Shown: positions 51,349 through 60,245 of the stretch, piece by piece
Layout: every line of letters begins with the position of its first letter
How positions within the stretch are numbered: position 1 is the first letter of the stretch
Assembly: GCA_016191845.1 (NCBI GenBank)
Contig: JACPVF010000017.1
Coordinates: 124,001-188,000, forward strand
Reading direction: 5' to 3'
Length of the DNA: 64,000 bases
DNA from: Chloroflexota bacterium
GTDB lineage: Bacteria > Chloroflexota > Anaerolineae > Anaerolineales > Villigracilaceae
Notes under the pieces: model-generated
Told to the model about the DNA's origin: nothing
Seen by the model: only the letters and a program-made list of their open reading frames with translations
Database searches by the model: none
Program-made: the position numbers and the translations under genes

Positions 51349-54300
51349 GGAGGAAATCTGCTCCTCCCTCCAGTACCAATTTCTCGAAGGCGGTTACGAT
51401 GTCAGGGTCGAAGAGGATGCTCGCCTCTTCCTTGAGGTAAGCGATGGCTTCCAACGCGGAAATCTTCTGGCGGTAGGGACGGTTGCTTGTCAAGGCATCG
51501 AAGGCGTCCACCACGGCAAAGACGCGCGCCAGGATCGGGATGTCGCCGCCCTGCAGGCCGATGGGGTAGCCGCTGCCGTTCCAGCGCTCCTGGTGATAGC
51601 GGATGACAGGCAGGGTTTCCTGCAGGAAGGGAATCCCTTCGACGATGCGTGCGCCGATGTCGGGGTGCAGACGCATGCTGGCCCACTCGCTCTCGTTCAG
51701 TGGACCCGGCTTGTGCAGGATGGTGTCGCTGATGCCGATCTTGCCGATGTCGTGCAGGAGCGAACCGCGCTCCAGGGCCTTCAGTTGTGCAGCGGGCAGG
51801 CTAATGGACTCTCCCAGCCGCACTGCCAATTGGCTGACGCGTGAACTGTGTCCCTCGGTCTCGCGGTCGCGGGCATCCAGCGCAGACATGAGCGCGGCCA
51901 GAGTACGGTCGTAGGCCAGTTCCAATTCGCGGTAGGCGGCCTCGATCTCCTGGGCCTGCCGTCGCGACTCGACCAGCAGGATGGCACGCTCCAGCGCGAG
52001 GGCGGCCTGGTTGGCGAGGGTTTGCAAGTCGGCGGGACTGCCCGATTTATATCCACGCGTCTCGTGGACCGTCAGCCAGAGCACACCATATTTGCGCATC
52101 GGCGTCTGGATGGGGAGGCATACGCGTGAGAAGTTCTGGTCGATGGACTGATAGATGACTCGTCCCGTTTTCATGACCTTTTCGATCATGTCCATGGGAT
52201 GGTCGGGATTGGGACGCACCCCGCTCGAGTCCACTTCGAGTTCGGCCTCCACCTGACGGTCGGGGCGGAATAACACGATACCCGTGACCACAGCCTCAGC
52301 CAGACGGTGGGCCATCTCGGCGATGTGCCGTGCCGCGTCGCTCAACTCCTCGGACTGGATGATCTGGTAACTCAACTCGTAGAGCAGGCGGGTGGTCCGC
52401 AGGGTGGCGCGTAGTTCCTGCTGCAGCCACACGCTTTCGATGGCGGCGGCCGCTTCTGAGGCCAGCAGATTGGCCAGGGCCTCATCGTTCTCGGTAAAGA
52501 AGACCTCGCCTTGTTTGCCGAAGGCCAGGATCGAGCCGATGTTCAGGCGGTGCAGGCGGATGGGTACCACCAGCAGGCTGCGCAGCCCGTTGTGGTCAAG
52601 GTCAATGTGTGATTTGCCCGAATATTTGCGGATATCGCGTACGCGGAAGGGCTGCACGGCGTTGATGCTGGCCCGCAGGAGAGAGTCGCGGCTGGGATCG
52701 TTCTCCAGTGATTCGAGCAGGCGCGGGGCCTGGCCTGAGTAAGCCTTCTGAGTCTGGGTGCCTTCACGGTCGAACAACAGCGACACGTAGGTGAAACGGG
52801 CTTCCAGAGTTTGGCGTGCAATGGTGGCGATCTCCTGTACGGTGGCTTCGGGGTCCACCATAGTGGAAAGGGAGATGCCCGCCTGGATCAATTCCATCAA
52901 ACGATGGTGATAGCTGGAGCGTTCCCAGGCGCGGACCAGTTCCATGCACATGGTTTCAGCCAGCGCCACATCTCCGCTGGAGAAGGCGTTGGGCTGGTCG
53001 TTTTCGATCTCGATCATGCCTTTGATGTGGCCCGTATAAATGAGCGGCACAACGATGCAGGACCGAGCGGAAGTTTCTCCCGTGTGCAGATAATCGGAAT
53101 CGAGGCTGGTGTCGCTGACCACCTGGGTCTTACGGGTGCGGGTGGCGCGCCCAAGGATTCCCTGGGTGATGTTTTGACGATACCCAGCCGGGGTACGATG
53201 CATCATCCGCCCGGCAGTGGCCAGCACCACGTATTCCCGCCGTTCGGGCTCATGCAAGTACAGGCAGATGAAACTGCTGGGGACGGCCCGTTCGAGGGTG
53301 TTGAGAGTCAATTGCGCCGCCACGGGCTGGTCAAGCTGGGCTTCCAGTTGTTGACTAAGTTCGACCAACAGATTTAACTGTTCGGCACGGTGCTTCTCGG
53401 CCGCTACCTGACGGGACAGGGCGTTGATCTGGTCGGCTTGAGCCTCCAGCCGTGCGTGCAGTCCTTCACGAGTCAGTGAGAAGGGCTTGAGGTAGCGGGC
53501 CACACGTCGGTTCCAGGAAGTATCCTTCACGCCGGGTGGTGCGCTCGACTCGGATTCGCGCATCAGGCCATTGATGGTCATGGATACGATTGCCACCCCA
53601 TAGCCCACCAGGAAGGTGGCCAGGTTGAACAGCACGAAACTGGCCTCACGGATTAGCAGCCTGCTCGGATCCACCCCCACCGAATTCAGCGACTGGTCAA
53701 CCACGTCCAGCAGGATGGCGACAAAGCCGATGGCGATGCACATCACAATGCTGGCGAGCAGGATCAGACGCCGCCCCAACATATCGTCCTCGGGGAGGAT
53801 GAAGTCGACCCACGGGACGGAGGATCCTGCTAGCAGGATGACGATCAACATGAGGGGGGGCAACACACACGGGATGCTGGGGATACTGGCAAAGATCAGG
53901 ATCCATAACAGCCACGGGATGGTCAGTGATTTTTCGAAAAAAACATTCGCACGCGGATTAGGTTGGAAAAAGGTCAATCCCGCCAGCAGCGAGGATCCAA
54001 GGAAGGCCCAGGCCAGGAATAATCGAAATGGCTCATACGCTTCATATACTGGGTTACTGGAGATGGTCTGGTTCATGAAAAGCAGGATTCCAATGGCCCC
54101 ATTGGTCACCAGAACCGAACCGATCATGGCTTTTTTCTCGAATTGACCGTTTTCCCCACGGTAAGCCAGGGTCATCAGGTGGGCGGCTACGACAGCCGAA
54201 AGCAGCAAAGCCTCGACGTACAATCCCGCCCGCAGGTATAGCCAGGTGAGCAGGCTCAACATGGCGGTGCTCATCGCTAGTAGCGTTCCGCGCGGACGTG

Positions 54301-54499
54301 GACGGGCAGGGATGAAGAACGCCAGGGCATTGGCCAGCGCCGATAAAATAAAAAGCACTCCAAGGAAGGTAACCGGGAGGGCTGAAAGGCTTTCCAGGAG
54401 GGCTTGCGTCCGTGATGGGATCAGGAGAATACTTTCTCCCGCCAGCCATAAGATCCCGGCGGCCAGAACGCTAAGTGTAAAGAAGGATCTCTGCCTCAT
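51338..54499 (-). CDS. Membrane multi-GAF HD-GYP phosphodiesterase
   Basis: 1053 residues. Nine or ten N-terminal membrane helices (about 8-325), a coiled coil (LHARLEAQADQINALSRQ, about 350-385), then three GAF-like domains (about 390-530, 535-690, 700-860) and an HD-GYP domain (about 880-1045). The metal site HD is in GSLLHDIGKIGISDTI, and the GYP motif is in YHQERWNGSGYPIGLQGG. HD-GYP proteins break down cyclic di-GMP, so it can oppose the cyclase with which its gene overlaps. The start lies inside a short intergenic promoter region shared with rplI. Confidence 0.9.
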   Translation of the reverse strand: MRQRSFFTLSVLAAGILWLAGESILLIPSRTQALLESLSALPVTFLGVLFILSALANALAFFIPARPRPRGTLLAMSTAMLSLLTWLYLRAGLYVEALLLSAVVAAHLMTLAYRGENGQFEKKAMIGSVLVTNGAIGILLFMNQTISSNPVYEAYEPFRLFLAWAFLGSSLLAGLTFFQPNPRANVFFEKSLTIPWLLWILIFASIPSIPCVLPPLMLIVILLAGSSVPWVDFILPEDDMLGRRLILLASIVMCIAIGFVAILLDVVDQSLNSVGVDPSRLLIREASFVLFNLATFLVGYGVAIVSMTINGLMRESESSAPPGVKDTSWNRRVARYLKPFSLTREGLHARLEAQADQINALSRQVAAEKHRAEQLNLLVELSQQLEAQLDQPVAAQLTLNTLERAVPSSFICLYLHEPERREYVVLATAGRMMHRTPAGYRQNITQGILGRATRTRKTQVVSDTSLDSDYLHTGETSARSCIVVPLIYTGHIKGMIEIENDQPNAFSSGDVALAETMCMELVRAWERSSYHHRLMELIQAGISLSTMVDPEATVQEIATIARQTLEARFTYVSLLFDREGTQTQKAYSGQAPRLLESLENDPSRDSLLRASINAVQPFRVRDIRKYSGKSHIDLDHNGLRSLLVVPIRLHRLNIGSILAFGKQGEVFFTENDEALANLLASEAAAAIESVWLQQELRATLRTTRLLYELSYQIIQSEELSDAARHIAEMAHRLAEAVVTGIVLFRPDRQVEAELEVDSSGVRPNPDHPMDMIEKVMKTGRVIYQSIDQNFSRVCLPIQTPMRKYGVLWLTVHETRGYKSGSPADLQTLANQAALALERAILLVESRRQAQEIEAAYRELELAYDRTLAALMSALDARDRETEGHSSRVSQLAVRLGESISLPAAQLKALERGSLLHDIGKIGISDTILHKPGPLNESEWASMRLHPDIGARIVEGIPFLQETLPVIRYHQERWNGSGYPIGLQGGDIPILARVFAVVDAFDALTSNRPYRQKISALEAIAYLKEEASILFDPDIVTAFEKLVLEGGADFLHDQ

Positions 54500-54548
54500 T
54501 TTACAATGGTACTAGGATAGCATAAGAGTTGCTTTTTTGCTACCTTTC

Positions 54549-54575
54549 CCACACGACAATCCTGTGTGGTACAAT
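54549..54575 (+). promoter_or_regulatory. rplI -10 element and palindrome
   Basis: TACAAT at 54570-54575 lies next to the inverted repeat CCACAC-9-GTGTGG (54549-54569), which covers the -10/-35 spacer and may be an operator. A CGGGCG...CGCCCG hairpin is in the leader. Confidence 0.4.
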
Positions 54576-54633
54576 TCGCCCCCGGGCGTAGTACCCTTCG
54601 CCCGAAAATCCATTTCGAAAGGGCTTAAATCCC

Positions 54634-55191
54634 ATGAAAGTATTGCTTATCAAGGATGTGTACAAACTAGGCCGCGCCGGCGAAGTCAAGAAAGTGGCCG
54701 ACGGCTTCGGCCGCAACTTCCTGCTCCCGCAGGGCCTGGCCGTGCTGGCCACCCCCGGTGCCATGAAGCAGGCTGAGCGCATCAAGGCCCAGGCCGAGAT
54801 TCGCCGCACCGAACTCAACAGCGAACTCAAGGGTCTGGCCGACCAGATCAACGGTGTGGTGTTGACCTTTGCCGCAAAGGCTGGCGAGACCGGCAAACTG
54901 TACGGTTCCATCACCACCGCCGACGTGGCCACCGCTCTTCAAGAGAAGGTCCGCTTCGAAGTCAAGCGCCAGCAGATGGATATGCAACCCATCCGCGAGC
55001 TGGGCGAGTTTGCCGCTCACGTCCGCCTGACGATGGACCTGATGCCTGAGATCAAGATCATCGTCCACCGCGAGGGCGAATCGGCTGACGGCGCCCCCGC
55101 AGAAGAGAAATCCAAGCGCAAGGGCAAGAAGGCTGAAGAAGCCGCCCCCGCTGAACCTGCCGCTGAGTCCACCGAAGCCGCAGAGGCCTAA
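54634..55191 (+). CDS. rplI: 50S ribosomal protein L9
   Basis: 185 residues. The N-terminal domain (MKVLLIKDVYKLGRAGEVKK, VADGFGRNFLLPQGLAV, residues 1-50) binds 23S rRNA; the long helix is about 40-75 and the C-terminal domain ends near 148 with DLMPEIKIIVHREG. The last 35 residues (KSKRKGKKAEEAAPAEPAAE and on) are a Lys/Ala/Glu-rich extension absent from the usual 148-residue L9. It bridges the L1 stalk region. The usual neighbours rpsF and rpsR are not here. Confidence 0.95.
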   Translation: MKVLLIKDVYKLGRAGEVKKVADGFGRNFLLPQGLAVLATPGAMKQAERIKAQAEIRRTELNSELKGLADQINGVVLTFAAKAGETGKLYGSITTADVATALQEKVRFEVKRQQMDMQPIRELGEFAAHVRLTMDLMPEIKIIVHREGESADGAPAEEKSKRKGKKAEEAAPAEPAAESTEAAEA

Positions 55192-55263
55192 CCTCCAGCG
55201 CGTCCACATCACCGGTTCAGCCCAACACGGGAGAACCGGTGATGTTTTATTACTCCACACCCC

Positions 55264-57225
55264 ATGCCAGAATCCATCGGCCAGCGACTCAAACTTGCCC
55301 GCCAGGACCGCCGTCTCTCTGTTGAGCAGGCGGCCGAGGCCACGCGCATCCGCCCGCATTACCTCCAGGCGCTGGAGGCGGACGATTATTCCGTGATGCC
55401 GTCGGCGGCGCAGGCGCGCGGATTTTTGCGCAACTACGCCGATTTTTTGGACCTGGATCTGCAGGCCATTCTGACCGAGTTGCAGGCGGCCCAGCCCGCC
55501 GAACCTGTCAGTGGGCCGTTGCCTCAGGTGGATCTGGCTCCGCCCGCACCCGAAGCGACTGCCAATCCGCCTGTCGTTGAGGAGCCCGCCAAGCGCCCCT
55601 TCTGGCGCGCTTGGCTGGATCGTGGCCGCAAGCCCGAACCCACGCCCGAGCCGATTTCCGTGGAGCCGCCCGCCGCGCCCGAGGTGGTCCCCGTCATTGC
55701 GATTGAGTCTCAGCCCGAGCCGCTGACCGTTGAACCACCCGCCGTGGATGAGGGTACGCCCGCCATCGCTGAGCCGCCCTCCAAACCGCGCGGGCGCAAG
55801 AAGAAGATCGAGGCCGAGGCAGAGCTGCCCGTTCCCGCTGTGCCCGAACCGCCCACGCGCAAGCGCCGCTCCACGAAGAAGGTGGACGAGGTGCCTGCCG
55901 TGCAGGAACCCGCCACCCGCGTACGCCGAAAAAAAAAGCCTGAATTCGAGCTGATCGAATCTCCCGTCGAGACGCCCGCAGAGTTACCCCCACCCGAGCC
56001 GACGGTGGTCGCACCCCAGCCCGAAGCGGAGATTCCGCCTGAAGCGGGGGAGCAGGCCGAGGTCCAGATCGTGGGGGCCGACCCCAGTTTGTTGACGCGG
56101 GTCGGCGGCGCATTCAAGTCTATTTTTAATTTTCGTGTAAGAAAAACAGCGTCGAAGGAAGAGACTCCTATGCCCATTGCCGAGGTCCAGCCGGCCGAGA
56201 CGCTGGGTCAGGTGGACGTCCTTCCGTTGCGCTCTGCTCCTGCTGAGCCAGCCATCACGCCCGAGGAGATCTTCGCGGAGATCGGTGGGCAGCTCCGCAA
56301 ACGCCGCGAGTTGCTCAGCCTGACGCTTGAAGAGATCGAGCGCCATACGCGCGTGCGGGCGGTCTTTGCGAAGGCGTTGGAGGAGGGCAATTTCGACCAA
56401 CTGCCGTCCACTGTGCAGACGCGCGGCATGTTGACCACCTACGCCACCTTCCTTGACCTCGACACCGACGCTCTGTTGTTGCGCTATGCCGATGCTTTGC
56501 AGGCCAGGCATCGCGAGCGTTTCCCTGAAAAGCCGGGCGGAGAGCGCACGCCCAAGGTTCGCTCGACCCTGCCCTCATTGCGCAGTTTCATGGCGGGTGA
56601 TTTGTTCTTCGGTTTGGCTATCGTGGTGATGTTGGTGGTGATGGCGGTCTGGGGCCTGAGCCAGGTTTTCAATCAGCGCGCCGCGCAGATAGCCCTGCCG
56701 ACCGTGCCATCCATTTCGGAGGCGTTGGCAGGCACACCTCTGCCGACCGTGATCCAGGAAGTGACCCTGATCCCCGCCGTGGACACGCCCTTTGCGCTGG
56801 CCGAGACGGCCACACCCGAGGGCACCACGCCCGAAGTCCCCACCCAGAACCCGAACGTCAATGTAGCCCTGAACATCGTCATCACCGAGCGCACTTTCAT
56901 GCGCGTGTTGGTGGACGGCCAGGAAGTCTTCAATGGGCGTGTGGTGCCTGGCACCGCGTATCCCTTCGAGGGATCGGTTAGCGTGCAGGTGTTGACGGGC
57001 AACGGTGCGGCCCTGCGCGTGACGTACAACGGCCGCGACATGGGCCTGCTTGGGAACTTTGGCCAGGTGGTGGATTACATCTACACCGCTGAGGGAATTT
57101 TGACGCCCACGCCGCCCGCCCCGCCGACGGCGACCGCCACCCCCAAGGAATCGCCCACACCCTCACCGACCCCGTCTCCCACGCGGACTCCCACTCCTGA
57201 GCCCACGTCCACTCCACAGGGATAG
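55264..57225 (+). CDS. RodZ-like membrane protein with two helix-turn-helix domains
   Basis: 653 residues. Two HTH_25/RodZ-type domains: 1-70 (IGQRLKLARQDRRLSVEQAA) and about 335-415 (IGGQLRKRRELLSLTLEEIE), joined by a Pro/Glu/Lys-rich linker of 260 residues. A membrane helix spans about 447-467. Outside lie a DUF4115-like beta domain (about 545-620, VNVALNIVITERTFMRVLVD and on) and a Pro/Thr/Ser tail. RodZ links MreB to the cell wall elongation machinery; normally it has one HTH. It is followed by rimO. Confidence 0.88.
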   Translation: MPESIGQRLKLARQDRRLSVEQAAEATRIRPHYLQALEADDYSVMPSAAQARGFLRNYADFLDLDLQAILTELQAAQPAEPVSGPLPQVDLAPPAPEATANPPVVEEPAKRPFWRAWLDRGRKPEPTPEPISVEPPAAPEVVPVIAIESQPEPLTVEPPAVDEGTPAIAEPPSKPRGRKKKIEAEAELPVPAVPEPPTRKRRSTKKVDEVPAVQEPATRVRRKKKPEFELIESPVETPAELPPPEPTVVAPQPEAEIPPEAGEQAEVQIVGADPSLLTRVGGAFKSIFNFRVRKTASKEETPMPIAEVQPAETLGQVDVLPLRSAPAEPAITPEEIFAEIGGQLRKRRELLSLTLEEIERHTRVRAVFAKALEEGNFDQLPSTVQTRGMLTTYATFLDLDTDALLLRYADALQARHRERFPEKPGGERTPKVRSTLPSLRSFMAGDLFFGLAIVVMLVVMAVWGLSQVFNQRAAQIALPTVPSISEALAGTPLPTVIQEVTLIPAVDTPFALAETATPEGTTPEVPTQNPNVNVALNIVITERTFMRVLVDGQEVFNGRVVPGTAYPFEGSVSVQVLTGNGAALRVTYNGRDMGLLGNFGQVVDYIYTAEGILTPTPPAPPTATATPKESPTPSPTPSPTRTPTPEPTSTPQG

Positions 57226-57264
57226 TTCCCTGACGTGGATCGACCCCTTTATAGGAAAACCAAC

Positions 57265-58611
57265 TTGTCGAAACGAACCTTTCATCTTGTATCTTTAGGC
57301 TGCGCCAAAAATACTGTTGACTCCGACTCGATGGCGCAATTGCTCATGAACGACGGCTATCGCATGGTCGAGACGCCCGAGCGTGCCAGTGTGTTGATCG
57401 TCAACACTTGCGGCTTCATCGGCCCCGCCAAGCAGGAATCGCTGGATGTCCTGCGCGAACTGGCCGAGTCCAAGCGCGAGGACCAGGTGCTGATCGCAGC
57501 AGGATGCCTCACCCAGCGCTACGGCGCGGAGGTGGCGCAGCAGGTCCCCGGTGTGGACGGGGTGCTGGGCACCCGTCGCTGGATGGACATCGTCCAGGTG
57601 GTGCGCGAACTGCGCAAGGGTCCGCACCCCGAGCCGCTGTATCATCTGCCCGAGGCACCCACCGTCGGCGCGGACGAGGGCGGGGCGGTGCGCGCAGCCA
57701 TCACAGGGGCCAGCGCCTATCTCAAGGTGGCAGATGGCTGCCGCCGTCCGTGCGCATTCTGCGCCATCCCGCTCATCAAAGGCACCGCGGTCAGCCGCCC
57801 GTTGGAGACGATCATCGAGGAAGCCAAACTCCTGCGCGACGACGGCATCCGCGAGTTGATCCTCATTGCACAAGACACCACCGATTACGGTCACGACCTG
57901 GGGATGAAGGATGGCCTGGCCGTGCTGCTCGAAAATCTGACGACCCAAGTCCCCGACCTGGACTGGATCCGCGTGATGTACGCCTACCCGGGCTATGTCA
58001 CCGACCGCCTGATCGACGTGATGGCCTCGCAGGAACAGGTCTTGCCCTACCTCGACATGCCACTCCAGCATGCGCATCCCAAGACGCTCTATCGCATGAA
58101 ACGCCCTTCCAACATGGACTGGGTGCATAATACGCTGGCCAAGATGCGCGCGAAGATCCCCAATCTGGCCATGCGGACCACGTTCATCGTCGGTTATCCG
58201 GGCGAGACTGAAGAGGAGTTCCAGGCGTTGGTGGATTTCGTCGAGGGGACACGCTTCGACCGTGTAGGCGCCTTCCAATTCTCGTTCGAGCCTGGTACCA
58301 CGTCCGAGCCGCTGGGCGATCCAGTCCCGGCCGAGGTCAAGCAGGAGCGTTACGAGCGCTTCATGGAATTGCAGCAGAATATCTCGTTGCAGGTCAATCA
58401 GGGATATGTGGGCAAGACACTGGACGTGCTGGTGGAAGGTTTTGATAACGGGATCAGCATCGGCCGCTCCTACCGAGATGCGCCCGAGATCGACGGCCTG
58501 GTGCTGATTGAAGGCCGCGTCAAGATCGGCGAGATCATCCCCGCGCGCATTACGGGCGCGATGGCTTACGACCTGACGGCCGTGGTGGATAAAGGATTGA
58601 TTCAAATCTAA
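57265..58611 (+). CDS. rimO: Ribosomal protein S12 methylthiotransferase RimO
   Basis: Radical SAM enzyme that methylthiolates Asp of S12; 448 residues from TTG 57265, chosen because AGGA lies 8 bases ahead and the protein then starts FHLVSLGCAKNTVDSD. A GTG at 57235 gives ten more residues. The UPF0004 domain has FHLVSLGCAKN and VNTCGFIGPAKQES, the radical SAM cluster is CRRPCAFCAIP (three Cys) near residue 150, and DMPLQHAHPKTLYRMKRP is the RimO mark. A TRAM domain ends the protein. It follows the RodZ-like gene by a few bases. Confidence 0.93.
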   Translation: MSKRTFHLVSLGCAKNTVDSDSMAQLLMNDGYRMVETPERASVLIVNTCGFIGPAKQESLDVLRELAESKREDQVLIAAGCLTQRYGAEVAQQVPGVDGVLGTRRWMDIVQVVRELRKGPHPEPLYHLPEAPTVGADEGGAVRAAITGASAYLKVADGCRRPCAFCAIPLIKGTAVSRPLETIIEEAKLLRDDGIRELILIAQDTTDYGHDLGMKDGLAVLLENLTTQVPDLDWIRVMYAYPGYVTDRLIDVMASQEQVLPYLDMPLQHAHPKTLYRMKRPSNMDWVHNTLAKMRAKIPNLAMRTTFIVGYPGETEEEFQALVDFVEGTRFDRVGAFQFSFEPGTTSEPLGDPVPAEVKQERYERFMELQQNISLQVNQGYVGKTLDVLVEGFDNGISIGRSYRDAPEIDGLVLIEGRVKIGEIIPARITGAMAYDLTAVVDKGLIQI

Positions 58612-58627
58612 TTCCCGCAAATGGTTT

Positions 58628-58676
58628 GCCCTTCGACTGCGCCGCGTAAGTACGCGCGGCTCCGCTCAGGGCGAAG
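58628..58676. repeat. Dispersed palindromic repeat, family A (copy 5)
   Basis: GCCCTTCGACTGCGCCGCG ... CGGCTCCGCTCAGGGCGAAG, after rimO. Confidence 0.7.
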
Positions 58677-58687
58677 ACTCTAAAGCA

Positions 58688-58722
58688 AAAAAAACACCGC
58701 CCGACGTTGCGTCGGGCGGTGT
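58688..58722 (-). terminator. Terminator after the CopD-like gene
   Basis: A 13-bp stem (ACACCGCCCGACG / CGTCGGGCGGTGT), loop TTG, then seven T on the minus strand. Confidence 0.9.
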
Positions 58723-58727
58723 CATTT

Positions 58728-59234
58728 TCAGGAAGCTCTTGCCAGGGCGGTGGCCGCCAGGATCAAGGCGGAGAGCAGCAGGTTGATTCGCAACAACAAG
58801 ACTTCCCTGCGTTGCAAGCGCGCCAACTCCTCAGGATCGGCCTTCTCGGCGCGGAGCAGTCCGCGGCGGATGGCGGGGAGCACCTCCCAGGTTTGGATGG
58901 CGCTGACCACCACCATTACCACTGCCAGCGAGTGCTTGACCAGGATGGCGATGGACCACTGTCCGCTGGTGGAGAGGAAGCCGTCGTAGTGCGGGTTGGA
59001 ACTCAGTTGAAAGAGGCCCGTCACGGCCAGCAGGCCCATGCTGAACCACGCGATGGGTTCCAGTCGTTTTTGCATGGCGGCCAGGAAGGCCAATTGATCA
59101 CGCGGCTGGAGTGTCTGCCGGACGGCGGGCAAAACGAGAAGCGAAACGGCGACCAGGCTTCCGATCCAGGCCACGGTGGCGAGCATGTGCAGCCAGTAGA
59201 TCAGGCCCAGCGCCCAGACGGGGATCGGCGGCAT
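58728..59234 (-). CDS. CopD-like four-helix membrane protein
   Basis: 168 residues, four membrane helices (about 8-30, 53-72, 92-112, 145-165). The first has LIYWLHMLATVAWIGSLVAV with a membrane His, and the third KHSLAVVMVVVSAIQTWEV with another, the arrangement of CopD-domain proteins, which may bind copper or heme. A charged loop (RRGLLRAEKADPEELARLQR) is between helices 3 and 4. It ends in a strong terminator and lies 6 bases after the TPR gene, so they share a transcript. The function is inferred from the family only. Confidence 0.75.
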   Translation of the reverse strand: MPPIPVWALGLIYWLHMLATVAWIGSLVAVSLLVLPAVRQTLQPRDQLAFLAAMQKRLEPIAWFSMGLLAVTGLFQLSSNPHYDGFLSTSGQWSIAILVKHSLAVVMVVVSAIQTWEVLPAIRRGLLRAEKADPEELARLQRREVLLLRINLLLSALILAATALARAS

Positions 59235-59240
59235 AACGGA

Positions 59241-60224
59241 TTACGGACCCGTGGTTGGGACTTCGGTTGGTGGAGTGTCGGTCGGGATGACTTCCGTGGG
59301 AACAGCCGTCGGCGGGAAGCAGATCTGGTAGGCCTGGTTGTAGTGTTTGGAGGCCTCATCGTCCAGCGAGCCGCCGTTGTTGGTCACGTTCTGATACTGG
59401 GTCACGGCCGCGCACATGTCGTTCGACTTGAACAGGTCATCGCCGTAGCGCATGGCAGCGTAGTTGTAACGCTGATTGGCGTTCATGGTGCCGTCCCACA
59501 GACCCGTGCCGTTGACCTGGGACAGATATTCGGCAGCCTGTTTCCAGTCCACGTCCCAGAAGGACGCGCCGATCAGGTACACACGGGCGTTGTCGCGCAG
59601 GGCGTTGGCGGTGCGGTCAAGCGGAGCAAAACGCTCGGCCAGGGTCAGCTCGTAGATGCCGCCTTCCAGGTTGCCCGCCACGATCTGGTCGAAGCCATAG
59701 TTGCGCAGCACGAAGTAGTACATGCCGTCGACCTGGCCCGCCTTGTAGCTCGGGTCGGCCTTGCGGACCTCGTCCAGCGCGACCAGGGCGTTGGCCCAGT
59801 CTCTGGCGTTGACCAGGGCTTGAGCCTGGGTGAAGATGCCCTCCGCGCCCGTTGGGTTGGCGGTGGGGGTGGGCAGCGGTGTGACGGTGGCCGTGGGAAC
59901 GGTCATCAGGACCAGGATCTCGGTCAGTTTTTGGGCGGCGCCCGGGTAGCTCGGGTCGTTGGCGACGATGTATTCCAGACGCTGTTTGGCGGCTTCATAG
60001 CGGCCAAATTGGATGTCGACCAGCGCATACTGGAACTGATCGGTCAACTGTTTGTTGACCACTTCCTTGGCGGCGGAAATACGGTCTTCCTTGGCAATTT
60101 GGTAGCCGCCGAAGACGCTGACGCCGAGCAGGACCAGCACGCCCAACACGGACAGGAGAATCCTGGGCCAGCGGGCTGGTTTTTTGATTTTGAGGGGTTG
60201 GGTGCTTTCGGTACTTTCAGACAT
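59241..60224 (-). CDS. Membrane-anchored TPR-like protein
   Basis: 327 residues. After a basic tail, one membrane helix (about 21-42) leads to an outside region of helix pairs that read as TPR repeats (FGRYEAAKQRLEYIVANDPSY, ARDWANALVALDEVRKADPS, IVAGNLEGGIYELTLAERFA), with Pro/Thr linkers (VTPLPTPTANPTG) and a tail rich in Pro and Thr (PTEVIPTDTPPTEVPTTGP). It may act as a scaffold at the membrane. A consensus TATAAT lies 7 bases before its ATG. It lies next to murJ on the same strand. Confidence 0.82.
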   Translation of the reverse strand: MSESTESTQPLKIKKPARWPRILLSVLGVLVLLGVSVFGGYQIAKEDRISAAKEVVNKQLTDQFQYALVDIQFGRYEAAKQRLEYIVANDPSYPGAAQKLTEILVLMTVPTATVTPLPTPTANPTGAEGIFTQAQALVNARDWANALVALDEVRKADPSYKAGQVDGMYYFVLRNYGFDQIVAGNLEGGIYELTLAERFAPLDRTANALRDNARVYLIGASFWDVDWKQAAEYLSQVNGTGLWDGTMNANQRYNYAAMRYGDDLFKSNDMCAAVTQYQNVTNNGGSLDDEASKHYNQAYQICFPPTAVPTEVIPTDTPPTEVPTTGP

Positions 60225-60231
60225 GAGCGCG

Positions 60232-60237
60232 ATTATA
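60232..60237 (-). promoter_or_regulatory. -10 element of the TPR gene, leaderless geometry
   Basis: TATAAT on the minus strand ends 7 bases before the start ATG, with no ribosome site between. Confidence 0.5.
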
Positions 60238-60245
60238 CTCCAGGT

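Noticed and set aside
57295-58620. Open frame of more than 400 codons on the minus strand opposite rimO
   Set aside because: rimO on the plus strand has all radical SAM motifs; the opposite frame is a codon-bias artefact.
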